64,000 nt of DNA from Flavisolibacter nicotianae. Its GTDB lineage: Bacteria > Bacteroidota > Bacteroidia > Chitinophagales > Chitinophagaceae. Every line of letters starts with the position of its first letter. Within the stretch, counting starts at the first letter, position 1. Below the pieces are notes generated by a model. The model did not search any database. It saw only the letters and a list, made by a program, of their open reading frames with translations, and had not been told where the DNA came from. This document shows positions 28,572 through 37,267 of this stretch, in pieces. Both the position numbers and the translations under genes were made by a program. The stretch is taken from NCBI RefSeq assembly GCF_003628535.1, contig NZ_RBCI01000004.1:248001-312000 (forward strand), in the 5' to 3' direction.

Positions 28572-29843
28572 ATGACCCGGAAAATCACGCTGTGTTTTAC
28601 CTTTTTCCTCTTCACGCTTTTTGCTTTGCAAAGCAGTGCCCAAACCCAGGTATTTGATCCCAACGTTAAATCCATTAAACTTTTCCGGGCAGGCGACCAG
28701 ACCTCCTTCCCGGTACTGCAGTTGAACAGTGGCGACCAACTGCAACTGGAATTCGATGAGCTCAACACCCGTGTCAGCAATTATTATTATTCATTTCAGT
28801 TGTGCAATGCGGACTGGTCGCCCAGCATGCTGACAAGCTTTGAGTATACACGCGGTTTCCAATCTACCCGGATTACAACGTACCGCAATTCGTCGCTGGC
28901 CACGACGCACTATGTGCACTACCAGGCTACGCTACCCGACCGCAACAGCAGCCCAAGCCGCGCCGGGAATTATTTGCTGAAAGTGTACCTGAACAACGAC
29001 ACCACGCAGCTTGCTTTTACCAAACGGTTCGTGGTGGTAAACAACCTGGCGCAAATCTCCGCCCAGGTGCAGCAGCCGTTTAACGCCACCTTATTTCGAA
29101 CAGGGCAGAAGCTGCAGTTGGCTATTCAAACCGATCCGCGCATCAACGTTCTCAGTCCATCGGATATGAAAGTGGTGGTGCTGCAAAATCAAAACTGGCA
29201 GACCTCACTATTTATGGACCGGCCCACCATCTGGCGGGGAAAATATTTTGAATACAGCGATGAAGCCATCACCGGTATGGAAGCCGCACGGGAGTTTCGC
29301 TGGCTCGACATGCGCAGCCTCCGCCTTCGCAGCGATCGCATGGAGGTGCTCGACAACCGGAGCGATTCCGTGAACGTCTATGTAAAAACAGAAGGAAGCC
29401 GCAACGGCCAGCCCTATATTTTTTACCGCGACCTCGACGGCAGTTTCACTATCGAATCATACGAAAGCATCAACCCATTCTGGCAGGGCGACTACGCTTT
29501 CACGCATTTTACGTTCGTTCCGCCGAACAAGCGGCCGATCGAAGGAAGTGATGTCTACATTTTCGGCGAGATGACCAACTGGGCTTCCGACACAACAGGG
29601 CTGATGCACTTCAACCCGGAAAAGGGCGTCTATGAAAAAACGTTGTTTCTTAAACAGGGCTATTACAATTACCTCTATGCATCCAAACCCATGAACGGGG
29701 GTATGGTGGATTTCAGCCAGACAGAAGGAAATATCTGGAGCACCGAGAACAACTACACCGTTCTTGTTTATTATCGTCCTTTTGGTGCCCGCGCCGACGA
29801 GTGCATTGGCTTTGCCAGCCTGAATTCGGTTTTCCAGCGGTAA
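28572..29843 (+). CDS. Type IX secretion system plug-domain protein (formerly DUF5103)
   Basis: 423 aa from ATG 28572 with signal peptide ending LQSSAQ. It opens VFDPNVKSIKLFRAGDQTSFPVL and contains the conserved LCNADW and NPFWQGDY stretches of the T9SS plug family (PF17116). Known family role: in the gliding/secretion machinery a plug protein occupies the periplasmic side of the giant SprA translocon. Here no other T9SS gene is adjacent, so the identification rests on the protein alone. Likely periplasmic or outer-membrane associated. Confidence 0.88.
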   Translation: MTRKITLCFTFFLFTLFALQSSAQTQVFDPNVKSIKLFRAGDQTSFPVLQLNSGDQLQLEFDELNTRVSNYYYSFQLCNADWSPSMLTSFEYTRGFQSTRITTYRNSSLATTHYVHYQATLPDRNSSPSRAGNYLLKVYLNNDTTQLAFTKRFVVVNNLAQISAQVQQPFNATLFRTGQKLQLAIQTDPRINVLSPSDMKVVVLQNQNWQTSLFMDRPTIWRGKYFEYSDEAITGMEAAREFRWLDMRSLRLRSDRMEVLDNRSDSVNVYVKTEGSRNGQPYIFYRDLDGSFTIESYESINPFWQGDYAFTHFTFVPPNKRPIEGSDVYIFGEMTNWASDTTGLMHFNPEKGVYEKTLFLKQGYYNYLYASKPMNGGMVDFSQTEGNIWSTENNYTVLVYYRPFGARADECIGFASLNSVFQR

Positions 29844-29941
29844 ACGTTCATCGTTTTGAGTCTTTCGCAGGAGAGAGGTGACTATTTGGAAAATTTTTTC
29901 ACCTTAAGAACTGTAAACTAAAAACATAAAACAAAGACTCC

Positions 29942-29949
29942 TATATTTG
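29942..29949 (+). promoter_or_regulatory. ffs: TAnnTTTG promoter of the SRP RNA gene
   Basis: TATATTTG, a perfect match to the Bacteroidota -7 box, ends 4 nt before the first base of the SRP RNA terminal stem (29954). It provides an internal ruler for box-to-transcript distance in this genome. No clear -33 TTTG is visible at the expected place. Confidence 0.75.
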
Positions 29950-29953
29950 CACC

Positions 29954-30048
29954 GGCAGGTCTTATACGGCCAGCTCCTGCTGAACTCCCCCAGGACCGGA
30001 AGGTAGCAAGGGTAGGCGGTTGTAGCGGTGCGATGTAAGTAGCCTGCC
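29954..30048 (+). ncRNA. ffs: Signal recognition particle RNA (4.5S type)
   Basis: About 95 nt. The 5' GGCAGG (29954-29959) pairs with the 3' CCTGCC (30043-30048), giving a long hairpin. The apical conserved region is present: TGAACTCCCCCAGGACCGGA followed by AGGTAGCAAGGGTA, which carries the GGA tetraloop and the symmetric/asymmetric internal loops that bind Ffh. A T-run at 30051-30056 directly after the stem serves as terminator. With Ffh and FtsY it targets nascent membrane proteins; the Ffh gene is not here. Confidence 0.95.
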
Positions 30049-30105
30049 ACTTTTTTATTTAAGGATTGAAGATTTTATATTTAATAGGTATAAAACTTCA
30101 AGCTG

Positions 30106-30465
30106 ATGACTTCAGAAGATCTGCAAAAACGATTTAAACCCTTCGCTTACCGCCTTGTTCCACTCTGCGAGGCCCTTCCACCCAAAAAGATTTCCCGGAT
30201 TATCCAAGACCAGCTTTTGCGTTCAGGTTTTTCTGCCGCAGCCAACTACCGCGCCGCCTGCAAGGGGCAATCAAAAAAAGCGTTCAAAGCAAAAATCAGT
30301 ATTGCTTTTGAAGAAATAGATGAGTCGCTGTTTTGGTTGGAGGCAATAAATGATTTAAACTTAGTCCCATCCGAAAAAACAGAACGCCTGCGAACAGAAG
30401 CAGACGAATTAACACGTATTTTAGCGGCCACCAGAATCAAGCTGGAAAAGGAAGAAGATCAATAA
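30106..30465 (+). CDS. Four-helix-bundle protein (S23 / rRNA intervening-sequence protein family)
   Basis: 119 aa, all helical and rich in charged residues. Typical family strings are [26 protein letters not shown]-like (RAAC...AFxxKxxIaxEExdEsxfWLe) and the terminal IKLEKEE. Such proteins are encoded inside 23S rRNA intervening sequences in some bacteria, but free-standing copies are widespread in Bacteroidota with unknown function. It follows the SRP RNA gene by 58 nt and precedes the transaldolase gene by 34 nt. Confidence 0.85.
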   Translation: MTSEDLQKRFKPFAYRLVPLCEALPPKKISRIIQDQLLRSGFSAAANYRAACKGQSKKAFKAKISIAFEEIDESLFWLEAINDLNLVPSEKTERLRTEADELTRILAATRIKLEKEEDQ

Positions 30466-30499
30466 TCTTCAATTTTCAATCTTAAATATTCAATCGACA

Positions 30500-31150
30500 A
30501 TGAAATTTTTTATTGATACGGCGAACCTTGCGCAGATCAAAGAAGCTAACGAACTCGGAATACTCGATGGTGTAACCACCAATCCTTCGCTGATGGCCAA
30601 AGAGGGCATCCGCGGCGAAGAGGCCATCAACCAGCACTATAAAACCATCTGCGAAATGGTAAACGGCGACATCAGCGCCGAAGTACTGACAACCGATTTC
30701 AATACCATCATTGAAGAAGGGAAAAAGCTGGCCGCCATTCACCCGAATATCGTGGTAAAGGTGCCAATGATCAAAGACGGCGTGAAAGCCATCAAATGGT
30801 TTACCGACAACGGCATCCGCACCAACTGCACCCTGGTCTTTTCTGCCGGCCAGGCTATCCTGGCAGCAAAGGCTGGCGCTGCCTATGTATCTCCGTTCAT
30901 CGGCCGCATCGATGATACCGGCTGGGACGGGATGGACCTGATTGCACAGATCGCCAATATTTTTGCTGTACAGGGCTTCAAAACAGAAATCCTCGCCGCT
31001 TCGATCCGCAATTCCAACCACATAGTCAGGGCCGCAGAACTGGGCGCCGATGTGTGCACCTGCCCGCTCGAATCGATCCTCGGCTTGCTGAAACATCCGT
31101 TAACCGATATCGGCCTGGCGAAGTTTCTGGAAGACGCGAAAAAAATGTAG
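30500..31150 (+). CDS. tal: Transaldolase / fructose-6-phosphate aldolase family (small type)
   Basis: 216 aa TIM barrel. It opens [16 protein letters not shown] with the family string [14 protein letters not shown]; the Schiff-base lysine is Lys87 in [10 protein letters not shown]. In the segment [11 protein letters not shown] the residue after Pro is Phe; fructose-6-phosphate aldolases have Tyr there and transaldolases Phe, so transaldolase activity (dihydroxyacetone transfer between sedoheptulose 7-P/erythrose 4-P and fructose 6-P/glyceraldehyde 3-P) is more likely. Cytoplasmic, pentose phosphate pathway. Confidence 0.92.
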   Translation: MKFFIDTANLAQIKEANELGILDGVTTNPSLMAKEGIRGEEAINQHYKTICEMVNGDISAEVLTTDFNTIIEEGKKLAAIHPNIVVKVPMIKDGVKAIKWFTDNGIRTNCTLVFSAGQAILAAKAGAAYVSPFIGRIDDTGWDGMDLIAQIANIFAVQGFKTEILAASIRNSNHIVRAAELGADVCTCPLESILGLLKHPLTDIGLAKFLEDAKKM

Positions 31151-31177
31151 TCGTTGTCAATAGCCAAAAAGGGAAGA

Positions 31178-31232
31178 AGCAATCGGCAACGGGAAGGATG
31201 GTAAAAATATCAACCTCTTTTTGCTGATTGCT
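31178..31232. repeat. Inverted repeat between convergent genes (AGCAATCGGCAA / TTGCTGATTGCT)
   Basis: 12-nt arms (31178-31189 and 31221-31232) with one G-T type mismatch, loop 31 nt. The right arm reaches the stop codon of the convergent gene. It is related to the repeat at 24045-24111 and could fold in transcripts from either side, so a bidirectional terminator or mRNA-end stabiliser is possible. Confidence 0.55.
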
Positions 31233-31654
31233 TATTGCTCTTTGTTCTTCTTCCTCGCCGGCTGGCGGCTCATCTCGTCCAAAATTTCCCGGTTGGTTTT
31301 CAGGGGTTCATCGAAACCCCTTTTCCGTATGTAGATCGTCACTTCTTTCCAGACCGCGGGATTGTTCTTCAATACGGCTTTTACCGTAACTGTTTCCCTG
31401 GCATAGGCGCTGTCGATAAAAAGGTCGTTATTCTGGAAACGGAGACAGGAATCGTTGTTTGCGGAAAACATCACATCCGTTGTTGTCAGCGGCAGCCATT
31501 TGCCGTCGGCAGTTTTGCCGTCGACATTGATGTAATTAAAATACCCTTTTTTGAGGCTATCGGTATAGAGATTAAAGTAAATGCTTTCGATCTTTTGCGC
31601 CGAAGACCATTTTGCTGCTGTGAATAAACAAAAGATGAAGACGATTTTTTTCAT
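31232..31654 (-). CDS. Secreted hypothetical protein, 140 aa
   Basis: Signal peptide 1-19 (ending KWSSAQ), then a single domain that begins KIESIYFNLYTDSLKKGYFNY and ends in a basic tail PARKKNKEQ. The middle (NYINVDGKTADGKWLPLTTTDVMF, split by Gly/Asp turns) looks like an immunoglobulin-like beta fold. Conserved hypotheticals of this size are common in Chitinophagaceae, but I do not recognise a named family. Likely periplasmic. Confidence 0.72.
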   Translation of the reverse strand: MKKIVFIFCLFTAAKWSSAQKIESIYFNLYTDSLKKGYFNYINVDGKTADGKWLPLTTTDVMFSANNDSCLRFQNNDLFIDSAYARETVTVKAVLKNNPAVWKEVTIYIRKRGFDEPLKTNREILDEMSRQPARKKNKEQ

Positions 31655-31807
31655 CAGGCCCGTTTGTGCAAAATTGTGGCAACCAATTTTGGGCCAATGA
31701 TAAGGTTCTGTTGTTTAACAGAAATTTGCTCTGCAAAATAAACCCTGTGTTATTGAAGCGATAATCGGATAGGCAGTTTTTCTGATGGAAATTGTATAGA
31801 GAGAATT

Positions 31808-31914
31808 AGATATTGGATATTCGGATATTTTGCACGTGACTGCCTGTCGTGCCGGGCAAAACATATTCCCGCTGCTGCTGGCTGCTGAAAACTAAGAGCT
31901 GATTGCTAATTACC
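31808..31914. repeat. Intergenic repeats (GATATTGG units plus GCTGATTGC)
   Basis: Within the 265-nt gap between two - strand genes, GATATTGGATATTCGGATAT is followed some 70 nt later by GAGCTGATTGCTAATTACC. The same two elements occur in the same order at 3957-4012. The rest of the gap shows no gene. Confidence 0.5.
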
Positions 31915-31919
31915 TTGTC

Positions 31920-32564
31920 CTACTGGCTCTTGTTTTTGAAATCGCCGCGCTTCCAGGCCTTGATAAACTCCGACCAGGCGGCCGGGTTAAAAATGTTCAT
32001 CGGCGGCATCTGTCCCCGGTAAGTGGCTTTATTGGCTATGTTGCGGAACTGCATGGCCACGGCACCGCCACCGTCCATCGGTGTGTTTTCCATCAATATC
32101 CGCCGCTTGGCTGCATCGTTGTTTCTGCGGGCAATTTCAATGTCGTCGTCGGGTACTTTGGTGCTGGCAAAATCGCGGGCAAATTGCTCGGCAGATGGCT
32201 TGGGACGGATGATTGTGGCCGGGAGGTAAAACGTATCCTCCACCATCAGTTGCACAATATTGTATTGGTTGCCTTCGATGTTGCGGGGAATCGTCACCGT
32301 CTTGGGCTTGAAGCTGACGTGGGTAAACTCCACGACATCGCCCTTCAATGCAACAATGGAAAAAACGCCCTGGTTGTTGGTGATGGTACCGCGGTTTGTT
32401 CCGCGGATGGATACACTGACAGCGGGAATGCCAACCAGGCTGTCGGCTGTCATCACAATACCATAAAGCTGGACAACCGAATCTTTTACTGTTTCAAACT
32501 GGGCACTGGCCTGCTTGTGCAGCAAAAAACTCAGTATAAAGAAAAGGGGTAGCGCTTTTTTCAT
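31920..32564 (-). CDS. Secreted protein with carboxypeptidase-D-regulatory-like domain
   Basis: 214 aa. Signal peptide 1-21 (ending KQASAQ). Residues about 33-110 form the CarboxypepD-regulatory-like beta sandwich (LYGIVMTADSLVGIPAVSVSI, GTNRGTITNNQGVFSI, VEFTHVSFKPK) that in Bacteroidota precedes TonB-dependent receptors or stands alone. The rest is helical with no recognised domain. Cell envelope location is expected; role unknown. The box TATTTTTG ends only 5 nt before the ATG, suggesting a leaderless mRNA. Confidence 0.85.
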   Translation of the reverse strand: MKKALPLFFILSFLLHKQASAQFETVKDSVVQLYGIVMTADSLVGIPAVSVSIRGTNRGTITNNQGVFSIVALKGDVVEFTHVSFKPKTVTIPRNIEGNQYNIVQLMVEDTFYLPATIIRPKPSAEQFARDFASTKVPDDDIEIARRNNDAAKRRILMENTPMDGGGAVAMQFRNIANKATYRGQMPPMNIFNPAAWSEFIKAWKRGDFKNKSQ

Positions 32565-32569
32565 CTCTT

Positions 32570-32577
32570 CAAAAATA
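32570..32577 (-). promoter_or_regulatory. TAnnTTTG promoter 5 nt before the start codon
   Basis: TATTTTTG on the - strand, followed by AAGAG and then the ATG of the 214-aa secreted protein. The start codon is fixed by a clear signal peptide, so the transcript would carry 1-2 nt of leader at most. Confidence 0.6.
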
Positions 32578-32620
32578 GTCTGCTGTGTGGAATGTCCTTC
32601 CGGCGGAACTTCCTTTGGGT

Positions 32621-32628
32621 TAACTTTG
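32621..32628 (+). promoter_or_regulatory. mrp: TAnnTTTG promoter of mrp
   Basis: TAACTTTG ends 24 nt before the mrp ATG. It predicts a leader of about 20 nt, an ordinary arrangement in contrast to the leaderless cases. Confidence 0.6.
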
Positions 32629-32652
32629 CGCTTTCGTTAACAAAAGCCACAA

Positions 32653-33747
32653 ATGACACAACAAGATATACTAAATGCGTTAAGCACAGTGCAGGAGCCG
32701 GACCTGAAAAAAGACCTCGTCACCCTGAATATGATTCGCGATATCGAAATCGAAGGCAATTATATTTCCTTTACCGTTGTGCTGACAACACCCGCCTGTC
32801 CCCTGAAAGAATTGATCAAAAACGACTGTATCAAGGCCATAAAAAATAGCTACAGCAATACTGTCGTCAATGTCAAGTTTGATTCCAGCACGACCACCAT
32901 CCGTGCCGATAAAAGCAACGTCCTGCCCGGTGTAAAAAACATCATTGCCGTGGTAAGCGGCAAGGGCGGCGTCGGCAAAAGCACGGTATCGGCCAACCTC
33001 GCCCTGGCCCTGGCCCAGGGCGGTGCACAGGTGGGTTTGCTGGATGCGGACATTTACGGCCCCAGTGTGCCCATCATGTTTGGCGTTCGCGGTGAACGGC
33101 CCATGATGACCAATATTAACGACAAAGCCATGATCGTTCCGCTGGACCGTTACGGACTCAAGCTCCTGAGCATCGGGCTGCTGGTCGATGAAAAAAATGC
33201 CGTTGTCTGGCGCGGTCCGATGGCCAGCAGCGCTATCCGCCAGTTCATCACCGACGTGAACTGGGGCGAACTGGATTACCTCGTGATTGACATGCCGCCC
33301 GGAACCGGCGACATTCACCTGACGCTGATGCAGACCGCACCCGTGACCGGAGTAGTCGTTGTAACAACACCGCAGGATGTTGCCCTTGCCGATGCCAAGA
33401 AGGGCATCGCCATGTTCAGCCAGGCGCAACTGAACGTACCCATTATTGGCCTGGTTGAAAACATGAGCTATTTCACGCCGCAGGAACTGCCCGACAACAA
33501 ATATTATATTTTCGGAAAAGAAGGCGGCAAGCGCCTGGCGGAAGAATATGATTTGCCCTTCCTGGGCCAGATCCCGTTGGTGCAGGGAATTCGCGAAGGC
33601 GGCGACATCGGTATACCCATCATGATGAGCGACGACGAGATCACCAAAAGTGCATTCGCGGAATTTGCAGGCATCGTGGCACGCAGCGTTTCCATGCGCA
33701 ATGCGCATATGAAAGGCGAAGAGGTGGCGGAAGTGATTGAAGAGTAA
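32653..33747 (+). CDS. mrp: Mrp/ApbC-type iron-sulfur cluster carrier ATPase
   Basis: 364 aa. N-terminal DUF59/MIP18-like domain (1-85, with TTPACPL) joined to a P-loop ATPase domain: deviant Walker A GKGGVGKST (103-111) and YLVIDMPPGTGD. Members bind and transfer [4Fe-4S] clusters. The CxxC pair that E. coli ApbC uses after ENMS is absent: the text here reads ENMSYFTPQELPDNKYYIFG. The only other cysteines are Cys49 and Cys59 in the N-terminal domain, so cluster binding, if it occurs, must differ. It leads a likely three-gene unit with the next two genes. Confidence 0.93.
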   Translation: MTQQDILNALSTVQEPDLKKDLVTLNMIRDIEIEGNYISFTVVLTTPACPLKELIKNDCIKAIKNSYSNTVVNVKFDSSTTTIRADKSNVLPGVKNIIAVVSGKGGVGKSTVSANLALALAQGGAQVGLLDADIYGPSVPIMFGVRGERPMMTNINDKAMIVPLDRYGLKLLSIGLLVDEKNAVVWRGPMASSAIRQFITDVNWGELDYLVIDMPPGTGDIHLTLMQTAPVTGVVVVTTPQDVALADAKKGIAMFSQAQLNVPIIGLVENMSYFTPQELPDNKYYIFGKEGGKRLAEEYDLPFLGQIPLVQGIREGGDIGIPIMMSDDEITKSAFAEFAGIVARSVSMRNAHMKGEEVAEVIEE

Positions 33748-33765
33748 AGTGTATATTCACTTTAC
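33744..33765 (+). other. Hairpin overlapping the mrp stop codon
   Basis: Perfect 8-bp arms GTAAAGTG and CACTTTAC around TATATT. The mrp TAA lies in the left arm and the next ATG follows 12 nt after the right arm. There is no T-run, so this may modulate expression of the downstream gene rather than terminate. Confidence 0.5.
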
Positions 33766-33777
33766 AAAATTTCTACA

Positions 33778-34494
33778 ATGACAACTGCTTTACTTCGCAC
33801 AACAGCCTGCATCGTTGGTTTTTGCTTCCTGTGCCTTGCTGGTTTTTCGCAGCGTAAAATCTACAAGATCAACCCGGGTGAAAAGTTTCTGGAGGTGATC
33901 CCCAAAGAGGAGATTTATTCCTACCCGGACTTTACGGAAGGCAAGGTTTATCTAAAAGGCGATAAATTTTCAACGGCCAAACTCAATTACAATGCGCTTT
34001 TTGGCGACATGCAATTTATCGATCAAAAAGGCGACACATTGGGCATTGCCGATGAAGGAAATATCCAGTCGATCGTAATCAACAAAGACGTGTTTTATTA
34101 CGACAAAGGTTATTTGAAACTGCTGGCCAATTACAACGGGCTGAAACTGGCAAACAAAAAATACTTTTCGTTTACCAACAAACAAAAGGTCGGCGGATTT
34201 GGCGAAGTGTCCAGTGCTTCCATTGATGCCTACGACAGGATCAGTTCGGCCAACGTCTTTAACGACCTGGTGGCAAAAGAAGTCGTCACACTTTCTTCCT
34301 ACAACCTTTTTTACATCGGTGACCAGTTCAATCATTTCAAGCCGGCGAACAAGAAAAACATACAGGATATTTTTGGCAAAAAGCAGCCAAAGCTTCAGCA
34401 ATATCTGAAAGAAAATACGGTTGATTTTTCCAGCGAAGAAGACCTGCGCAAACTGCTTCTCTTCATGCAGGACGAACAAAACGCCACGAAGTAA
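33778..34494 (+). CDS. Secreted hypothetical protein, 238 aa
   Basis: Signal peptide 1-24 (ending LAGFSQ). The mature part begins RKIYKINPGEKFLEVIPKEE and repeats short beta motifs (FTEGKVYLKGDKFSTAKLNYNALFGDMQF, split by turns) that look like the start of proteins describing a membrane-linked beta domain, then a helical C-terminus. The family is a common conserved hypothetical in Chitinophagaceae. It sits 30 nt after mrp and 8 nt before the FMN-binding gene. Confidence 0.75.
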   Translation: MTTALLRTTACIVGFCFLCLAGFSQRKIYKINPGEKFLEVIPKEEIYSYPDFTEGKVYLKGDKFSTAKLNYNALFGDMQFIDQKGDTLGIADEGNIQSIVINKDVFYYDKGYLKLLANYNGLKLANKKYFSFTNKQKVGGFGEVSSASIDAYDRISSANVFNDLVAKEVVTLSSYNLFYIGDQFNHFKPANKKNIQDIFGKKQPKLQQYLKENTVDFSSEEDLRKLLLFMQDEQNATK

Positions 34495-34502
34495 ACAAGC
34501 CT

Positions 34503-35138
34503 ATGTACAATCTTCCCTATTTTAAAGAAAGCGACAAAACTGTCGTTTTGGAGTTTATCCAAAAACACCCGTTTGCATTGATTGCCGGCTGCGATGAAGA
34601 CGGAAAGCCCGTGGCTACGCAAATCCCTGTTTTCATCGACGAGCGGGAAGGCAGGCTTTACCTAACGGGTCACATGATGCGAAACTCGGATCACCACAGG
34701 GCCATAGTTGCCAATCCGCAGGTACTTTGCGTATTCACCGGCCCTCACACCTATGTCAGCGCCACCTGGTACAGCAATCCGCACCAGGCATCTACCTGGA
34801 ACTATATGTCGGTGCATGCCAGAGGCAATCTTTCGTTTCTCGACGAGGAAGCGCTTGTTGACATGTTGAAAAAAACAAGCCTCCATTTTGAAAAGAATAA
34901 TCCTGATTCGGCAACGGTGTACGACAATTTACCGGTCGACTACCGCAGCCGCCTGCAAAAGGCCATCGTTGCCTTTGAAGTGAATGTGCAGGAACTGGAC
35001 ACTGTTTTCAAGCTAAGCCAGAACCGCGATGCGGAAAGCTACCACAACATCATTGGGCATTTAAATAAACAGGACGCAGAGGCGCAGGCTGTGGCAGCAG
35101 AAATGCAAAAACGAGCGGCTACATTGTTTTCGACCTAA
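34503..35138 (+). CDS. PaiB-type FMN-binding protein
   Basis: 211 aa. It opens MYNLPYFKESDKTVVLEFIQKHPFA with the PaiB strings GKPVATQIPVF, LTGHMMRNSDHHR and VSATWYSNPHQASTWNY. The fold is the split-barrel FMN-binding type. B. subtilis PaiB was described as a negative regulator of sporulation and protease genes; a DNA-binding role outside Bacillus is not established, and a flavin-dependent role is equally possible. It starts 8 nt after the preceding stop. Confidence 0.9.
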   Translation: MYNLPYFKESDKTVVLEFIQKHPFALIAGCDEDGKPVATQIPVFIDEREGRLYLTGHMMRNSDHHRAIVANPQVLCVFTGPHTYVSATWYSNPHQASTWNYMSVHARGNLSFLDEEALVDMLKKTSLHFEKNNPDSATVYDNLPVDYRSRLQKAIVAFEVNVQELDTVFKLSQNRDAESYHNIIGHLNKQDAEAQAVAAEMQKRAATLFST

Positions 35139-35187
35139 GACCTACGGCTGTCAACGGATTTTTCACCTTATAAAATTGAATGGAAAG

Positions 35188-35973
35188 ATGAACCTATCAC
35201 TCGACGGACGGAATGCAGTCATTTGCGGAAGCAGCCAGGGAATTGGCTATGCCATTGCCGAAGAACTGGCCCTGATGGGTGCCAACTGCATCCTGCTGGC
35301 ACGGAACGAAGAAAATTTACGAATTGCCGCTTCACAGTTGGATACATCGATCCGCCAGATCCACAGTTACCATGCGATTGACTTTAACGATGAACCGACG
35401 ACAAGGGAATTGATCCGGTCCATCATTGCACAGGGACCTGTGCACATTTTGGTCAATAACTCCGGCGGCCCCAAAGCAGGACCCATCATTGAAGCAACGG
35501 AAGAGCAATTTTTGACAGCCTTCCAGCAGCACCTTATCACCAACCATATCCTTACACGGGCGGTGATGGAAGGCATGAAAAACGAAGGGTATGGCCGCAT
35601 TATCAATATCATTTCCACCTCGGTTAAAATACCGCTTAAAGACCTCGGCGTCTCCAACACCATCCGCGGCGCTGTGGCTTCCTGGGCGAAGACGATGGCC
35701 AACGAACTCGGTCAATACGGGATTACGGTCAATAACGTCCTTCCCGGTTTTACACGAACGGGGCGGCTCGATTCGCTGATCGGCAGCATTGCCGAAAAAG
35801 AAGACGTGCCGAAAGAAATCGTGGAAAAAAAGATGATGGCGGAAGTGCCGGCCCAACGATTTGGCGAAGCAGCAGAAGTAGCTGCCGTGGCGGCTTTCCT
35901 GGCAACACCTGCGGCTGCGTATGTCAACGGTACCAGCATCCCCGTTGACGGGGGACGAACCGGCTCCATTTAA
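35188..35973 (+). CDS. Short-chain dehydrogenase/reductase, atypical (BKR-like)
   Basis: 261 aa from ATG 35188 (the TTG at 35176 is less likely). Rossmann motif CGSSQGIGYAIAEEL replaces the usual GxxxGxG spacing closely, and the acidic/basic NADP signature follows (LLARNEENL). The NNSGGPKAG stretch is typical. The catalytic Ser is present (IISTSVK), but where the YxxxK pair should be the sequence reads GVSNTIRGAV, so Tyr and Lys are replaced by Ser and Arg. This is known for the BKR-like SDR subgroup, which lacks the full tetrad. It lies 10 nt before kynU. Substrate unknown. Confidence 0.88.
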   Translation: MNLSLDGRNAVICGSSQGIGYAIAEELALMGANCILLARNEENLRIAASQLDTSIRQIHSYHAIDFNDEPTTRELIRSIIAQGPVHILVNNSGGPKAGPIIEATEEQFLTAFQQHLITNHILTRAVMEGMKNEGYGRIINIISTSVKIPLKDLGVSNTIRGAVASWAKTMANELGQYGITVNNVLPGFTRTGRLDSLIGSIAEKEDVPKEIVEKKMMAEVPAQRFGEAAEVAAVAAFLATPAAAYVNGTSIPVDGGRTGSI

Positions 35974-35983
35974 TTTGTACAAC

Positions 35984-37267
35984 ATGGATTTTCAAAACAA
36001 CCAGGCCTTTGCCCGGCAACTGGATAAGGAAGACCCGCTCCGGCAGTTTCGCTCACAATTCATCATTCCGCGGCACAAAGACAGGGACGCCATTTATTTC
36101 CTCGGGAATTCGCTGGGGCTGCAGCCCAAACAAACGGCCGGCGCTATCCGCGAGGTGCTGGATCAGTGGAGCCGCTTCGGTGTGGAGGGGTTTTTCATGG
36201 GCGAAAAACCCTGGCTGGAATTTCACCGGCAACTCACACCCTCTTTATCAACGATGGTCGGTGCGCAGTCGCACGAAGTCGTAGCCATGAACCAACTAAC
36301 CGTCAATCTTCATTTAATGCTGGTGAGCTTTTACCAGCCCACCGGCCGGCGAACGAAAATTCTTTGTGAGGCAAAGGCTTTTCCCAGCGACCAGTACATG
36401 CTAGCCACCCACGTCAGGCAACGCGGCCTGAATCCAGCCGATGTCATTGTGGAAGTGCAGCCACGGGAGGGAGATTCATTGATCCGCCACGAGGATATCC
36501 TGGCGGCCATCGACCGGCATAAAGAAGAATTGGCGCTTGTTTTCTGGGGAGGAGTCAATTACTACACGGGGCAGGTGTTCGATATGGAGAGTATTACCAA
36601 AGCAGCGCATGCTGCCGGTGCCAAAGCCGGTTTCGATTTGGCACATGCCGTCGGCAACGTTCCCCTGCAATTGCACAACTGGGACGCCGATTTTGCCTGC
36701 TGGTGCAGTTACAAATATTTGAATTCCGGTCCCGGCGGAATTGGCGGCGCCTTCATACACGAACGCTATCACACGGATTCGTCACTGAACCGCTTTGCCG
36801 GCTGGTGGGGAAATAAAAAAGCAACGCAGTTCCTGATGGAAAAGGACTTCGACCCCGAAGCTTCTGCGGAAGGCTGGCAACTGAGCACGCCGTCGCCCTT
36901 GCTCTATGCCGCACACAGGGCAGCGCTGTCCATTTTTGAAGAAGCCGGTTTTGAAAATGTCGTTGCCAAGAACAACCGGCTGAACGACTACCTGTGGTTT
37001 GTGCTGGACGACATAATCCGGGACATGCCGCCGAATTCCGTGCGGATTTTCACGCCGCGCAACAGGTCCGAAAAAGGCTGCCAGGTTTCACTGGCCGTGA
37101 AGAATGGCCGCGAGGTTTTTGCGCAGCTTTCAGCAGAAGGGGTGTTTGCCGATTGGCGGGAACCGGACGTGATCCGTGTGGCTCCTGTTGGTTTGTACAA
37201 CACGTTCGAAGAAGTGTGGCAGTTTGGACAGATCGTAAAAAAAGCCATCGTTACATTTGCGGCATGA
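35984..37267 (+). CDS. kynU: Kynureninase
   Basis: 427 aa from ATG 35984. PLP-dependent hydrolase that cleaves L-kynurenine to anthranilate and alanine (or 3-hydroxykynurenine to 3-hydroxyanthranilate). The PLP lysine is Lys244 in WCSYKYLNSGPGG, the PLP-ring aspartate Asp218 in GFDLAHAVGN; the family opening YFLGNSLGLQPK is clear. Other genes of tryptophan breakdown are not in the window. The last four bases (ATGA) overlap the start of pyrF. Confidence 0.95.
   Translation: MDFQNNQAFARQLDKEDPLRQFRSQFIIPRHKDRDAIYFLGNSLGLQPKQTAGAIREVLDQWSRFGVEGFFMGEKPWLEFHRQLTPSLSTMVGAQSHEVVAMNQLTVNLHLMLVSFYQPTGRRTKILCEAKAFPSDQYMLATHVRQRGLNPADVIVEVQPREGDSLIRHEDILAAIDRHKEELALVFWGGVNYYTGQVFDMESITKAAHAAGAKAGFDLAHAVGNVPLQLHNWDADFACWCSYKYLNSGPGGIGGAFIHERYHTDSSLNRFAGWWGNKKATQFLMEKDFDPEASAEGWQLSTPSPLLYAAHRAALSIFEEAGFENVVAKNNRLNDYLWFVLDDIIRDMPPNSVRIFTPRNRSEKGCQVSLAVKNGREVFAQLSAEGVFADWREPDVIRVAPVGLYNTFEEVWQFGQIVKKAIVTFAA

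Noticed and set aside
35921-35983. Upstream start for kynU adding 21 residues
   Set aside because: It would overlap the SDR coding end in another frame and has no kynureninase-like sequence; ATG 35984 is the natural start.
36994-37263. Upstream extension of pyrF
   Set aside because: It lies inside kynU in another frame; the family N-terminus begins at ATG 37264.
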